A stretch of 64,000 bases of DNA from Streptomyces barringtoniae (GTDB lineage: Bacteria > Actinomycetota > Actinomycetes > Streptomycetales > Streptomycetaceae), in the NCBI RefSeq assembly GCF_020819595.1, contig NZ_JAJHNP010000008.1, positions 124,001 through 188,000 on the forward strand. Direction: 5' to 3'. Below are positions 8,873 through 17,082 of this stretch, piece by piece. The translations under genes were made by a program, and so were the position numbers. The notes below the pieces were generated by a model. It was given only the letters and a program-made list of their open reading frames with translations. It had not been told where the DNA came from and ran no database searches. Positions within the stretch are counted from its first letter, which is position 1, and every line of letters starts with the position of its first letter.

Positions 8873-9740
8873 CGTCGGCGGGCTCGGCCTTCGTACCCTG
8901 CGTCGCCGTCCAGGAGGCGCAGAACAGCACGAGTTTCGCGGTGAGGTTGATCCACAGCAGCAGCGCCACGGGGACGCCGAACGCGCCGTACATGCTCTTC
9001 GCGGCGACTCCCTGGATATAGCCGCTCAGCAGCAGCTTCAGCAGTTCGAAGCCGACGGCGCCGAGCAGCGCGGCCACCACCAGGCGGCGGCGCGGCGGCT
9101 CGACACCGGGCAGCAGGGTCAGGACGTAGAGCAGGATCAGGAAGTCGGCGGACGCGGCGACGGCGAAGGCGGCGATCCGCAGCAGCAGGCTCCCCCAGCT
9201 GTGCGCGGCCAGGCCGAGGTGGCGCGACACCAGGCCGACGGCGGCCGAGGCGAGCGTGGACGCGGCGAGCGTGACGAGCAGGGCCCCGCCCAGGCCGAGG
9301 AGGATGCCGGCGTCCTTGGCCTTGGCCACCACCGGATTCTGCTGCTGGTCCGGCAGCTCCCACACCGCGCGCAGACAGTCCCGCATCTGGCCGACCCAGC
9401 CGATGCCGGTGAGCAGCAGCAGGGCACCCGCGATGACACCGACCGTGCCGGCGTTGTGGACGAGCGAGGTCAGGTCCAGCCGGCTGGAGAGGACGCCGGG
9501 GAACTGCTCGGCGATCTTGTGCTCGACCGTCTTCTGCCGGTCCGGGCTGAGCGTGGCGGCGCTGATCGCGGCGACCAGGGTCAGCAGCGGGAACAGCGCC
9601 ACGAAGCTGATGAACGTCATCGCGGCCGCCAGCCGTGCCCACTTCACCCGGTCCAGCCGTTCGTAGCAGTGCCACGCGTGCGTCTCCGCCAGCCGGACCA
9701 CGAGCGGCCCGATGCCGGGGAGTCTCTTCAGCCAGTCCAT
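8820..9740 (-). CDS. YihY/virulence factor BrkB family membrane protein
   Basis: This 306-aa integral membrane protein has about six hydrophobic helices and the family N-terminus RLAAAMTFISFVALFPLLTL, followed by helices such as GVIAGALLLLTGIGWVGQM and LLVTLAASTLASAAVGL. YihY/BrkB proteins were once annotated as RNase BN, but that activity belongs elsewhere; the real role is unclear. The C-terminus is a short polar Ala/Asp/Thr-rich tail. It ends inside the 3' end of the carboxypeptidase gene. Confidence 0.9.
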   Translation of the reverse strand: MDWLKRLPGIGPLVVRLAETHAWHCYERLDRVKWARLAAAMTFISFVALFPLLTLVAAISAATLSPDRQKTVEHKIAEQFPGVLSSRLDLTSLVHNAGTVGVIAGALLLLTGIGWVGQMRDCLRAVWELPDQQQNPVVAKAKDAGILLGLGGALLVTLAASTLASAAVGLVSRHLGLAAHSWGSLLLRIAAFAVAASADFLILLYVLTLLPGVEPPRRRLVVAALLGAVGFELLKLLLSGYIQGVAAKSMYGAFGVPVALLLWINLTAKLVLFCASWTATQGTKAEPADVTDATDGASGPAAATGG

Positions 9741-9856
9741 GATCCCCTCCTGCCCCTGACCGCGCGCTCGTAAGACATCCCACTAATCACCCATTGTGTG
9801 GAGCGGCCGAATGTTCAGTAACTAATCCCTCATATCTGGACGATACGGTCACCGAC

Positions 9857-10597
9857 ATGCCTGGAGACACCGCCTTCGGCCTCCCCCAGTCCCTGCTCGT
9901 CCTCGGCGGCACGTCCGAGATCGCGCTGGCCACCACGCGCCGGCTGATCGCCCGCCGCACCCGCACGGTATGGCTGGCGGGCCGCCCCTCACCGGCCCTG
10001 GAACAGGCCGCCGAGAGCCTGCGCGCACTCGGCGCGCACGTCCGTACCGTCGCCTTCGACGCCCTCGACCCCGAGTCCCACGAGACCGCCCTCGGCAAGG
10101 TCTTCGCCGAGGGCGACATCGACCTGGTGCTGCTCGCCTTCGGCATCCTCGGCGACCAGGCCCACGACGAACGGGACCCGGTACGCGCCGTCCAGGTCGC
10201 CCGGACCAACTACACCGGAGCCGTCTCCGCGGGCCTGGTCGCCGCCCGCGCGCTGCAGGACCAGGGGCACGGCTCCCTCGTGGTCCTGTCCTCCGTCGCC
10301 GGCGAGCGGGCCCGCCGCACCGACTTCATCTACGGCTCCAGCAAGGCCGGCCTCGACACCTTCGCCCAGGGCCTCGGCGACGCCCTGCACGGCACGGGCG
10401 TGCACGTCATGGTCGTACGGCCCGGGTACGTCCGGGCAGAGGGACCTCTCACCACGACCCCGGAGGCGGTGGCCACGGCCATCGAACTGGGTCTGCGCAG
10501 ACGCTCGGAGGTGGTGTGGGTACCGGGGGTGCTGCGGCTGGTGACGGCGGCGCTGCGGCACCTGCCGAGGGCGCTGTTCCGACGGCTGCCCCTCTGA
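9857..10597 (+). CDS. SDR family reductase, DprE2-like (decaprenylphosphoryl-2-keto-ribose reductase type)
   Basis: This 246-aa short-chain dehydrogenase/reductase has the N-terminal nucleotide site LLVLGGTSEIALATTRRL, with the GGTSEIA variant typical of the DprE2 group. The catalytic region has VLSSVAGERARRTDFIYGSSK with the YxxxK pair, and the later VVRPGYVRAEG motif is present. In mycobacteria DprE2 with DprE1 makes decaprenyl-phosphoryl arabinose; no DprE1-like flavoprotein is adjacent here, so the substrate is inferred only from family resemblance. ATG 9857 is preferred over an upstream in-frame start at 9794 because it places the Rossmann strand at the usual distance from the N-terminus. 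Confidence 0.8.
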   Translation: MPGDTAFGLPQSLLVLGGTSEIALATTRRLIARRTRTVWLAGRPSPALEQAAESLRALGAHVRTVAFDALDPESHETALGKVFAEGDIDLVLLAFGILGDQAHDERDPVRAVQVARTNYTGAVSAGLVAARALQDQGHGSLVVLSSVAGERARRTDFIYGSSKAGLDTFAQGLGDALHGTGVHVMVVRPGYVRAEGPLTTTPEAVATAIELGLRRRSEVVWVPGVLRLVTAALRHLPRALFRRLPL

Positions 10598-10611
10598 GGC
10601 CCCACGCCTCG

Positions 10612-11193
10612 CTACGACACCGCGCTGCGGCCCGCTCCACGCAGCGCACCGGCCTGCGGCGGTACCACCGTTCCCCCGAACGTGTACTCCCGCAGCTTGC
10701 GCCACACACCGTCAGCGCCCTGCTCGTACAAGGCGAAACCCGTGCACGGCCACTGCGCGTCGAAGCCGGCCAGTTCCTCGAAGGCACGGTCCATCGCCGC
10801 CTCGTCGATGCCGTGCGCGACCGTGACGTGCGGGTGGTACGGGAACTGCAGCTCCCGCGCCAGCGGTCCCGACGCGGCCCGCACCCGCTGCTGCAGCAGG
10901 GTGCAGTCCTCGGCTCCCTGGACGACACGGACGTAGACCACCGGGGACAGCGGACGGAACGTGCCGGTGCCGGACAGCCGCATCGGGAACGGCCGTCCGC
11001 CCGCGGCGACCTCGGTGAGGTGCGCCTCGACGGCCGGCAGCTCGCTCTCGTCGAGCTCGGTCGGCGGCAGCAGCGTGACGTGCGTGGGGATGCCGTGAGC
11101 CGCGGCGTCGCCGAAGCCCGCGCGCCGCTCCTGGAGCAGGCTGCCGTGAGGCTCCGGGACCGCGATCGACACGCCGATCGTTACGGTCCCCAC
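10612..11193 (-). CDS. 2'-5' RNA ligase family (2H phosphoesterase) protein
   Basis: This 193-aa protein carries the two HxT motifs that define the 2H phosphoesterase superfamily: THVTLL near residue 38 and HPHVTVAHG near residue 120. Members act on 2',3'-cyclic phosphates or 2'-5' linkages in RNA or nucleotides, and the true substrate in Streptomyces is not known. It lies downstream of trpS on the same strand (202-base gap) and converges on the DprE2-like gene. The gap to trpS contains a pyrimidine-rich low-complexity run of GTC/CGTC units around 11203-11243. Confidence 0.82.
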   Translation of the reverse strand: MGTVTIGVSIAVPEPHGSLLQERRAGFGDAAAHGIPTHVTLLPPTELDESELPAVEAHLTEVAAGGRPFPMRLSGTGTFRPLSPVVYVRVVQGAEDCTLLQQRVRAASGPLARELQFPYHPHVTVAHGIDEAAMDRAFEELAGFDAQWPCTGFALYEQGADGVWRKLREYTFGGTVVPPQAGALRGAGRSAVS

Positions 11194-11395
11194 GTCGTCT
11201 CCTGTCGTCGGTCTTTCGTCCGTCTGTCGTCCGTCCGTCGTCTGCGCGGCCGTCCCGTTTCGTCACGTTCGGGCCGTTGGCTATCGACTGTACGGCCACG
11301 GATGTCCCGTGGGCAGGCGCAGCGGAAGTGATGTGCAGCGCTCTGCCGACCGGGACGTGTGTACGGTCGTGCGCCTCGGCGCCGGTCCGTGCTCC

Positions 11396-12412
11396 TCAGT
11401 GCTTCGCCGGCAGGAAACCGACGCGGTCGTAGGCGTGCGCCAGCGTCTCCGCGGCGACCGCGCGCGCCTTCTCCGCGCCCTTGGCCAGGATCGAGTCGAG
11501 CGTCTCGGAGTCGTCCAGGTACTGCTGGGTGCGCTCCCGGAACGGCGTCACGAACTCGACCATCACCTCGGCGAGGTCGGTCTTGAGGGCGCCGTACATC
11601 TTGCCCTCGTACTCCCGCTCCAGGTCGGCGATCGACCTGCCGGTGAGCGTGGAGTAGATGGTGAGGAGGTTCGACACGCCCGGCTTGTCCTGCGCGTCGT
11701 AGCGGATCACGGTGTCGGTGTCGGTGACGGCGCTCTTGACCTTCTTGGCGGTGGTCTTCGGCTCGTCGAGCAGGTTGATCAGGCCCTTCGGCGTGGACGC
11801 CGACTTGCTCATCTTGATCGACGGGTCCTGCAGGTCGTAGATCTTCGCCGTCTCCTTGAGGATGTACGGCGACGGGATCGTGAACGTCTGCCCGAAGCGG
11901 CCGTTGAAGCGCTCGGCCAGGTCACGGGTCAGCTCGATGTGCTGACGCTGGTCCTCGCCGACCGGCACCTCGTTCGCCTGGTAGAGGAGGATGTCGGCGA
12001 CCTGGAGGATCGGGTACGTGAACAGGCCGACCGAGGCCCGCTCGGCGCCCTGCTTGGCGGACTTGTCCTTGAACTGGGTCATGCGGCTGGCCTCGCCGAA
12101 GCCGGTGAGGCAGTTCATGATCCAGGCGAGCTGGGCGTGCTCGGGGACGTGGCTCTGGACGAAGAGCGTGCAGCGGTCCGGGTCCAGACCGGCGGCCAGC
12201 AGCTGCGCGGCGGCGAGGCGGGTGTTGGCCCGCAGCTCCTTCGGGTCCTGCGGGAGCGTGATCGCGTGCAGGTCGACGACCATGTAGAACGCGTCGTGGG
12301 TCTCCTGCAGGGCCACCCACTGGCGGACGGCGCCGAGGTAGTTGCCGAGGTGGAACGAACCGGCGGTGGGCTGGATGCCGGAGAGCACGCGGGGTCGGTC
12401 AGCAGAGGCCAT
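11396..12412 (-). CDS. trpS: Tryptophanyl-tRNA synthetase
   Basis: This class I aminoacyl-tRNA synthetase charges tRNA-Trp, 338 aa, the normal bacterial length. The HIGH-type motif appears as PTAGSFHLGNYLG and the KMSKS loop as IKMSKSASTPKG. DLHAIT and the Trp-binding region are present. The start is ATG 12412; a longer frame to 12529 runs into a repeat-rich intergenic stretch. No strong Shine-Dalgarno is seen: the leader just before the ATG is A/T-rich (ATAAAAAAC), unusual here. Streptomyces often carry two trpS genes differing in indolmycin sensitivity; which type this is cannot be told by eye. Confidence 0.95.
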   Translation of the reverse strand: MASADRPRVLSGIQPTAGSFHLGNYLGAVRQWVALQETHDAFYMVVDLHAITLPQDPKELRANTRLAAAQLLAAGLDPDRCTLFVQSHVPEHAQLAWIMNCLTGFGEASRMTQFKDKSAKQGAERASVGLFTYPILQVADILLYQANEVPVGEDQRQHIELTRDLAERFNGRFGQTFTIPSPYILKETAKIYDLQDPSIKMSKSASTPKGLINLLDEPKTTAKKVKSAVTDTDTVIRYDAQDKPGVSNLLTIYSTLTGRSIADLEREYEGKMYGALKTDLAEVMVEFVTPFRERTQQYLDDSETLDSILAKGAEKARAVAAETLAHAYDRVGFLPAKH

Positions 12413-12446
12413 GTTTTTTATTGTTGCAGAGAGCACGGGGGGTTCC

Positions 12447-12501
12447 GTGCGTGGGGAACTGCGCGTGAACCGTGGTTGCCCGCGCCCCGCGGCGGAGCCG
12501 C
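12447..12501 (-). repeat. REP-like dispersed element, copy A
   Basis: Read on the minus strand it has a short GC-rich hairpin (GCGGC and GCCGC around TCC) followed by GGGGCGCGGGCAACCAC. It shares the GGGGCGCGGG[G/C]AAC core with copies at 32255-32337 and 53826-53881. It lies in the glyA-trpS intergenic region downstream of glyA. Confidence 0.6.
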
Positions 12502-12513
12502 ATACCGAATGCG

Positions 12514-12534
12514 GCCCCGCGCCTGTCACGGGGC
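12514..12534 (-). terminator. Possible terminator downstream of glyA
   Basis: An inverted repeat with arms GCCCCG and CGGGGC and a 9-base loop lies 4 bases beyond the glyA stop. It is next to a second small inverted repeat (CCGCAT/ATGCGG, 12498-12514). No T-run follows. Confidence 0.45.
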
Positions 12535-12538
12535 GGCT

Positions 12539-13990
12539 TCAGCCCAGGTCGATCTCCGGGTAGAGCGGGAAGCCCGCCACCAGGTCCGTCGCCCGCTGGG
12601 CGATCTCCTGGGCCACCTTCTCGTCCAGGACGTGGGCCGCCTTGCTCGGGGCGCCCGACTTGGTGGTGCCCGGCTCGGTGGTGGTGAGGACGCGGTCGAT
12701 CAGGCTCGCCACCTCGTCCATCTCCGCCGTGTCCAGCCCGCGGGTCGTGAGCGCGGGGGTGCCGATGCGGATACCGGAGGTGTACCAGGCTCCGTTGGGG
12801 TCGGCCGGGATGGCGTTGCGGTTGGTGACGATGCCCGAGTCGAGCAGGGCCGCTTCGGCCTGGCGGCCGGTGAGGCCGTAGGAGGTGGCGACGTCGATCA
12901 GGTTGAGGTGGTTGTCGGTGCCGCCGGTGACCAGGGTGGCGCCGCGCCGCATCAGGCCCTCGGCCAGGGCGCGGGAGTTGTCGACGATGCGCCGGGCGTA
13001 GTCCTGGAAGGCGGGCTGACGCGCCTCGGCGAGGGCGACCGCCTTGGCAGCCATGACGTGCGGCAGCGGGCCGCCGAGGACCATCGGGCAGCCGCGGTCG
13101 ACCTGGTCCCTGAGGGAGTCGTCGCACAGGACCATGCCGCCGCGCGGGCCGCGCAGCGACTTGTGGGTGGTGGTGGTGACGATCTGGGCGTGCGGGACCG
13201 GGTCGAAGTCGCCGGTCAGGACCTTGCCGGCGACGAGGCCCGCGAAGTGCGCCATGTCGACCATGAGGGTCGCGCCGACCTCGTCGGCGATCTCGCGCAT
13301 GATCCGGAAGTTCACCAGACGGGGGTACGCCGAGTAGCCGGCGACGATGATCAGCGGCTTGAACTCGCGGGCCTGGGCGCGCAGGGCCTCGTAGTCGATG
13401 AGGCCGGTGGTGGGGTCGGTGCCGTAGGAGCGCTGGTCGAACATCTTGCCGGAGATGTTCGGGCGGAAGCCGTGGGTGAGGTGGCCGCCGGCGTCCAGGG
13501 ACATGCCGAGCATGCGCTGGTTGCCGAAGGCCTGGCGCAGCTCGGCCCAGTCGGCCTCGGTCAGGTCGTTGACCTGGCGGGCGCCGGTCTTCTGCAGGAA
13601 GGGGGCCTCGACCCGGTCGGCGAGGACGGCCCAGAAGGCGACGAGGTTGGCGTCGATGCCGGAGTGCGGCTGGACGTAGGCGTGGCGGGCGCCGAAGAGC
13701 TCGCGGGCGTGCTCGGCGGCCAGGGCCTCCACGGTGTCGACGTTGCGGCAGCCGGCGTAGAAGCGGCGGCCGACGGTGCCCTCGGCGTACTTGTCGCTGA
13801 ACCAGTTGCCCATGGCCAGGAGCGTGGCCGGGGAGGCGTAGTTCTCGGAGGCGATCAGCTTGAGCATCGCGCGCTGGTCGGTGACCTCCTGGCCGATCGC
13901 GTCGGCGACGCGCGGTTCGACGGCGCGGACGACGTCGAGGGCGGCGCGGAAGGCGGTGGACTCGGTGGACAGGGGCTGCTGCTCTGGCAT
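12539..13990 (-). CDS. glyA: Serine hydroxymethyltransferase, long form
   Basis: This PLP enzyme interconverts serine and glycine, loading one-carbon units on tetrahydrofolate. It has 483 aa, roughly 60 more than the common bacterial enzyme of about 420. The extra length is mainly an insert after the PHSGIDANLVAFWAVL segment (VEAPFLQKTG to GNQRMLGMSLDAGGH). Key motifs are IASENYASPA, the PLP-lysine segment TTTTHKSLRGPRGGM, and SGIRIGTPALTTRG. ATG 13990 has GGAGG at good spacing. It is divergent from rocD. No glycine riboswitch is recognisable in the 215-base gap. Streptomyces may have a second, shorter GlyA elsewhere. Confidence 0.95.
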   Translation of the reverse strand: MPEQQPLSTESTAFRAALDVVRAVEPRVADAIGQEVTDQRAMLKLIASENYASPATLLAMGNWFSDKYAEGTVGRRFYAGCRNVDTVEALAAEHARELFGARHAYVQPHSGIDANLVAFWAVLADRVEAPFLQKTGARQVNDLTEADWAELRQAFGNQRMLGMSLDAGGHLTHGFRPNISGKMFDQRSYGTDPTTGLIDYEALRAQAREFKPLIIVAGYSAYPRLVNFRIMREIADEVGATLMVDMAHFAGLVAGKVLTGDFDPVPHAQIVTTTTHKSLRGPRGGMVLCDDSLRDQVDRGCPMVLGGPLPHVMAAKAVALAEARQPAFQDYARRIVDNSRALAEGLMRRGATLVTGGTDNHLNLIDVATSYGLTGRQAEAALLDSGIVTNRNAIPADPNGAWYTSGIRIGTPALTTRGLDTAEMDEVASLIDRVLTTTEPGTTKSGAPSKAAHVLDEKVAQEIAQRATDLVAGFPLYPEIDLG

Positions 13991-14205
13991 GAGGACCTCC
14001 GGACGGCGTGTGTGTACAGCGTTCACGTTCGGCCCAGGCGCACGGCACACATCTCACTCGGGCCGCTCCCCGATGGTCCGTCCCATCCCAGCGCGCCAGT
14101 CACGGCCCGTTGATCAGCCTACCGGGCGAGCCGGACGGCGCAGGTCCCGCGTCCACCATGCGAGCGACGATAGGAAGGGGGCCACCGTCCTTTCCGGGAG
14201 AGGCC

Positions 14206-15411
14206 ATGACCGCTGCAGAAGACCTCGTCGCCGCCGCCGAAGCCCACTGTGCGCCCACCTACCATCCGCTGCCGGTCGTCGTGGCCACGGCGGAGGGGGC
14301 GTGGATGACCGATGTGGAGGGGAGGCGCTATCTGGACCTGCTGGCGGGCTACTCGGCGCTGAACTTCGGGCACGGCAACCGGCGGCTGATCGAGGCGGCG
14401 AGGGCCCAGCTGGAGCGGGTGACGCTGACCTCCCGCGCCTTCCTGCACGACCGGTTCGCGGCGTTCTGCACGGAGCTGGCCGAGCTGTGCGGGATGGAGA
14501 TGGTGCTGCCCGTGAACACCGGCGCGGAGGCGGTGGAGAGCGCGGTGAAGACGGCCCGGAAGTGGGGGTACCGGGTGAAGGGAGTGCCCGCGGAGATGGC
14601 GAAGATCGTGGTCGCGGGCGGCAACTTCCACGGGCGTACGACGACCATCATCAGCTTCTCCACCGACCCGGAGGCCCGGGCGGACTTCGGGCCCTACACG
14701 CCGGGGTTCGAGATCGTGCCGTACGGCGATCTGACGGCGATGCGTCAGGCGCTGACGGAGAACACCGTGGCGGTGCTGCTGGAGCCGATCCAGGGCGAGA
14801 ACGGGGTGATCGTGCCGCCGGCCGGCTATCTCCCCGCGGTCCGGGAGCTGGCCCGCGAGCGGAACGTGCTGTTCGTCGCCGACGAGGTCCAGTCGGGTCT
14901 CGGCCGCACCGGGCGGACGTTCGCGTGCGAGCACGAGGGGGTGGTCCCGGACATGTACGTGCTGGGCAAGGCGCTGGGCGGCGGGATCGTGCCGGTGTCG
15001 GCGGTGGTGTCGAGCGCGGAGGTGCTCGGGGTGTTCCGGCCGGGCGAGCACGGCTCGACGTTCGGCGGGAATCCGCTGGCCTGCGCGGTGGCGCTGGAGG
15101 TGATCGCGATGCTGCGCACGGGCGAGTTCCAGGCCCGGGCCGCCGAGCTGGGCGAGCGGATGCACCGGGAGCTGCGGACGCTGCTCGGCACGGGCGCGGT
15201 GACGGCGGTGCGCGGGCGCGGGCTGTGGGCGGGCGTGGACATCGCGCCGAGGGCCGGCACGGCGAGGGAGGTCTCGGAGCGGCTGATGGACCGCGGGGTG
15301 CTGGTGAAGGACACCCACCGCGCCACCGTACGGCTCGCTCCGCCGCTGGTGATCGGGGAGAAGGACCTGGACTGGGGGCTGGAGCAGTTCCGGGCGGCGC
15401 TGAGCGGCTGA
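14206..15411 (+). CDS. rocD: Ornithine--oxo-acid transaminase
   Basis: This class III aminotransferase converts L-ornithine to glutamate semialdehyde, 401 aa. The start at ATG 14206 has GGGAGAGG upstream; an upstream in-frame alternative (14008) overlaps the glyA leader. Features include LDLLAGYSALNFGHGN near the N-terminus, NTGAEAVESAVKTAR, FADEVQSGLGRTGR-type PLP contacts (VADEVQSGLGRTGRT) and the Schiff-base Lys in VLGKALGGGIVPVSAV, with GEHGSTFGGNPLACAVA after it. It converges on the glutathionylspermidine synthase-like gene 11 bases beyond its stop. Confidence 0.93.
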   Translation: MTAAEDLVAAAEAHCAPTYHPLPVVVATAEGAWMTDVEGRRYLDLLAGYSALNFGHGNRRLIEAARAQLERVTLTSRAFLHDRFAAFCTELAELCGMEMVLPVNTGAEAVESAVKTARKWGYRVKGVPAEMAKIVVAGGNFHGRTTTIISFSTDPEARADFGPYTPGFEIVPYGDLTAMRQALTENTVAVLLEPIQGENGVIVPPAGYLPAVRELARERNVLFVADEVQSGLGRTGRTFACEHEGVVPDMYVLGKALGGGIVPVSAVVSSAEVLGVFRPGEHGSTFGGNPLACAVALEVIAMLRTGEFQARAAELGERMHRELRTLLGTGAVTAVRGRGLWAGVDIAPRAGTAREVSERLMDRGVLVKDTHRATVRLAPPLVIGEKDLDWGLEQFRAALSG

Positions 15412-15422
15412 GGCGCGGGGCG

Positions 15423-16607
15423 TCAGAGGATCACATGGGGCAGGAAGCGGGCGTACCCGTCGGTGATCAGGCCGGAGGACTCGCGGATGCCGAGGCCAGC
15501 CGGCTCGTCCTGCACGACCCAGGCGCCGAGGACGACGTGGTTGCCGTCGAAGGCGGGCAGCGGGGCGAGCTGCTGGTAGCAGCAGGGCTCGTCGCGGAGT
15601 ACGGCCGGGGCGCCGGGCCGGTGCACGGTGACGCCCTCGCCCTCGCGGCCGAGCAGCGGTTTGGCGACGTATCCGGGTGCGGAGGCCAGCTCGCGGGGGC
15701 CGTCGAGGTAGGCGGGGAGGAGGTTGGGGTGGCCCGGGTACAGCTCCCAGAGGATCGCCAGCAGGGCCTTGTTGCTGAGCAGCATCTTCCAGGCGGGTTC
15801 GATCCACAGGGTGCTGCCGGTGCCGCCGCCGTTGTCGAGGGTGTCCAGGACGTGCCCGCCGAAGGCGTCGGTGGTGAGCCACTCCCAGGGGTAGAGCTTG
15901 AAGATGCCGCGGATGAACCGGAGTTGGTTGTCGACGAAGCGGCCGGAGAGGCTGTCCCAGCCGATCTCCTCCATGGACAGCCAGTCGGTGTCGAGGCCCG
16001 CCTGTTCGGCGGTCTCCTTCAGGTAGGCGACCGTCATCAGGTCCTCGCCGAGTTCGTCGGCCGAGGAGTGCGCGAAGTGCAGCGGGCTGCCGGGGGGCAG
16101 CAGCGCGGCCTGGGTCCGCCAGGCCCCGACGAGGCGTTCGTGCAGGGAGTTCCACTGGTCGGCGCCCGGGAAGCGCTCCTCCATCCAGAACCACTGCGGT
16201 GAGGCGGCCTCCACCAGCGAGGTCGGGGTGTCGGCGTTGTACTCCAGCAGCCTGGCCGGGCCGGTGCCGTCGTAGCGGAGGTCGAACCGGCCGTAGACGG
16301 AGGGGAGTTCGGCGCGGCGCCGCCAGGCCTCGGCGACGGCGGCGGCCACGGCCGGGTCGGTGATGCCGAGGTCGGCGAGCCGGTCCTCGGCCACGATGTG
16401 GTCGGCGGCCGCGAGGCACATGCGGTGCAGTTCCTCGACGGTCTCCTCCAGCGCCTCGACCTCCGCCAGGGTGAAGACGTAGTAGGCGCTCTCGTCCCAG
16501 TAGGGGCGCAGGGAGCCGTCGGGGTGGCGGGTGAGGGGGTAGATCAGCCCCTGCTCCTCGACGGTCCGCTGCCAGCCCGGGCGGGGTGTGGTGGTACGGC
16601 GTTCCAT
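15423..16607 (-). CDS. Glutathionylspermidine synthase family ATP-grasp ligase
   Basis: This 394-aa protein has the glutathionylspermidine synthase/YgiC-type ATP-grasp domain. Recognisable segments are DESAYYVFTLAEVEALEE, YGRFDLRYDGTGPARLLEYNAD with the conserved E-x-N, and KPLLGREGEGVTVHRPG, typical ATP-grasp substrate loops. Actinomycetes make mycothiol rather than glutathione, so real glutathionylspermidine synthesis is unlikely and the ligated substrates are unknown. It lies 13 bases downstream of a small lipoprotein gene on the same strand, an arrangement reminiscent of enterobacterial ygiB-ygiC. Confidence 0.85.
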   Translation of the reverse strand: MERRTTTPRPGWQRTVEEQGLIYPLTRHPDGSLRPYWDESAYYVFTLAEVEALEETVEELHRMCLAAADHIVAEDRLADLGITDPAVAAAVAEAWRRRAELPSVYGRFDLRYDGTGPARLLEYNADTPTSLVEAASPQWFWMEERFPGADQWNSLHERLVGAWRTQAALLPPGSPLHFAHSSADELGEDLMTVAYLKETAEQAGLDTDWLSMEEIGWDSLSGRFVDNQLRFIRGIFKLYPWEWLTTDAFGGHVLDTLDNGGGTGSTLWIEPAWKMLLSNKALLAILWELYPGHPNLLPAYLDGPRELASAPGYVAKPLLGREGEGVTVHRPGAPAVLRDEPCCYQQLAPLPAFDGNHVVLGAWVVQDEPAGLGIRESSGLITDGYARFLPHVIL

Positions 16608-16620
16608 GGGGCGGGTGCCC

Positions 16621-16968
16621 TCAGCCGCCGGAGCTGTGGTGGCCGCCGCCGAAGCCGCCGCGGTGGACTCCGCTGCCGCCGTGGCTGCCGCCCGAACCCG
16701 ACCTGGGCCTGGTGAAGGAGCCGCCGCTCACCCAGGAGCCCTTCTTCCTGCCGCCGTAGTACCAGCCGCCGTCGACCGAGGTCTTCAGGGACGAGGAGTT
16801 GCAGTTCTTGTCGGAGACGACCTTGTAGCCCTTGGCGTAGGTGTAGCTGTCGCGGTCGACGCAGCGCTTGTCCGGGTCGGAGGAGCAGGCGGTGAGGGCG
16901 GCGGCCAGCAGGCCCATGCCGCCGAGGACGACCGTGCCCGAGCGCAGCCGGCGGCGCGTGTTCTCCAT
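16621..16968 (-). CDS. Small lipoprotein with Gly/Ser/His-rich tail, upstream of ATP-grasp gene
   Basis: This 115-aa protein begins MENTRRRLRSG and has a signal peptide and a lipobox (LLAAALTAC), so it should be lipid-anchored on the outer face of the membrane. The mature part has two further Cys residues (KRCVDRD and DKNCNSSS) and ends in a Gly/Ser/His-rich tail (GGFGGGHHSSGG). GGGGGAA precedes ATG 16968; an earlier in-frame ATG at 16986 is possible. It appears to form a two-gene operon with the downstream ligase. Resemblance to YgiB/DUF1190 is in architecture and context, not proven. Confidence 0.75.
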   Translation of the reverse strand: MENTRRRLRSGTVVLGGMGLLAAALTACSSDPDKRCVDRDSYTYAKGYKVVSDKNCNSSSLKTSVDGGWYYGGRKKGSWVSGGSFTRPRSGSGGSHGGSGVHRGGFGGGHHSSGG

Positions 16969-17082
16969 CGTGGTGTTCCCCCGCATGTCGGCCTGTTCGT
17001 AGGACTGTCGGATCAGCCTAGAGAACGGTAAGAGGGCAGGCCGCAGTGGGTTGTCACGTCGCCCCTCTCCTAGAGTCCCTTT

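Noticed and set aside
12413..12446. Possible T-box leader upstream of trpS
   Set aside because: The gap is too short and filled with a REP-like element and hairpins; no T-box sequence is visible.
11309..14113. 934-codon open frame on the plus strand, antisense to trpS and glyA
   Set aside because: Shadow frame created by GC-rich third positions of the real genes; composition is unprotein-like and trpS and glyA are certain.
13991..14205. Possible glycine riboswitch between glyA and rocD
   Set aside because: No glycine aptamer core or tandem arrangement could be recognised.
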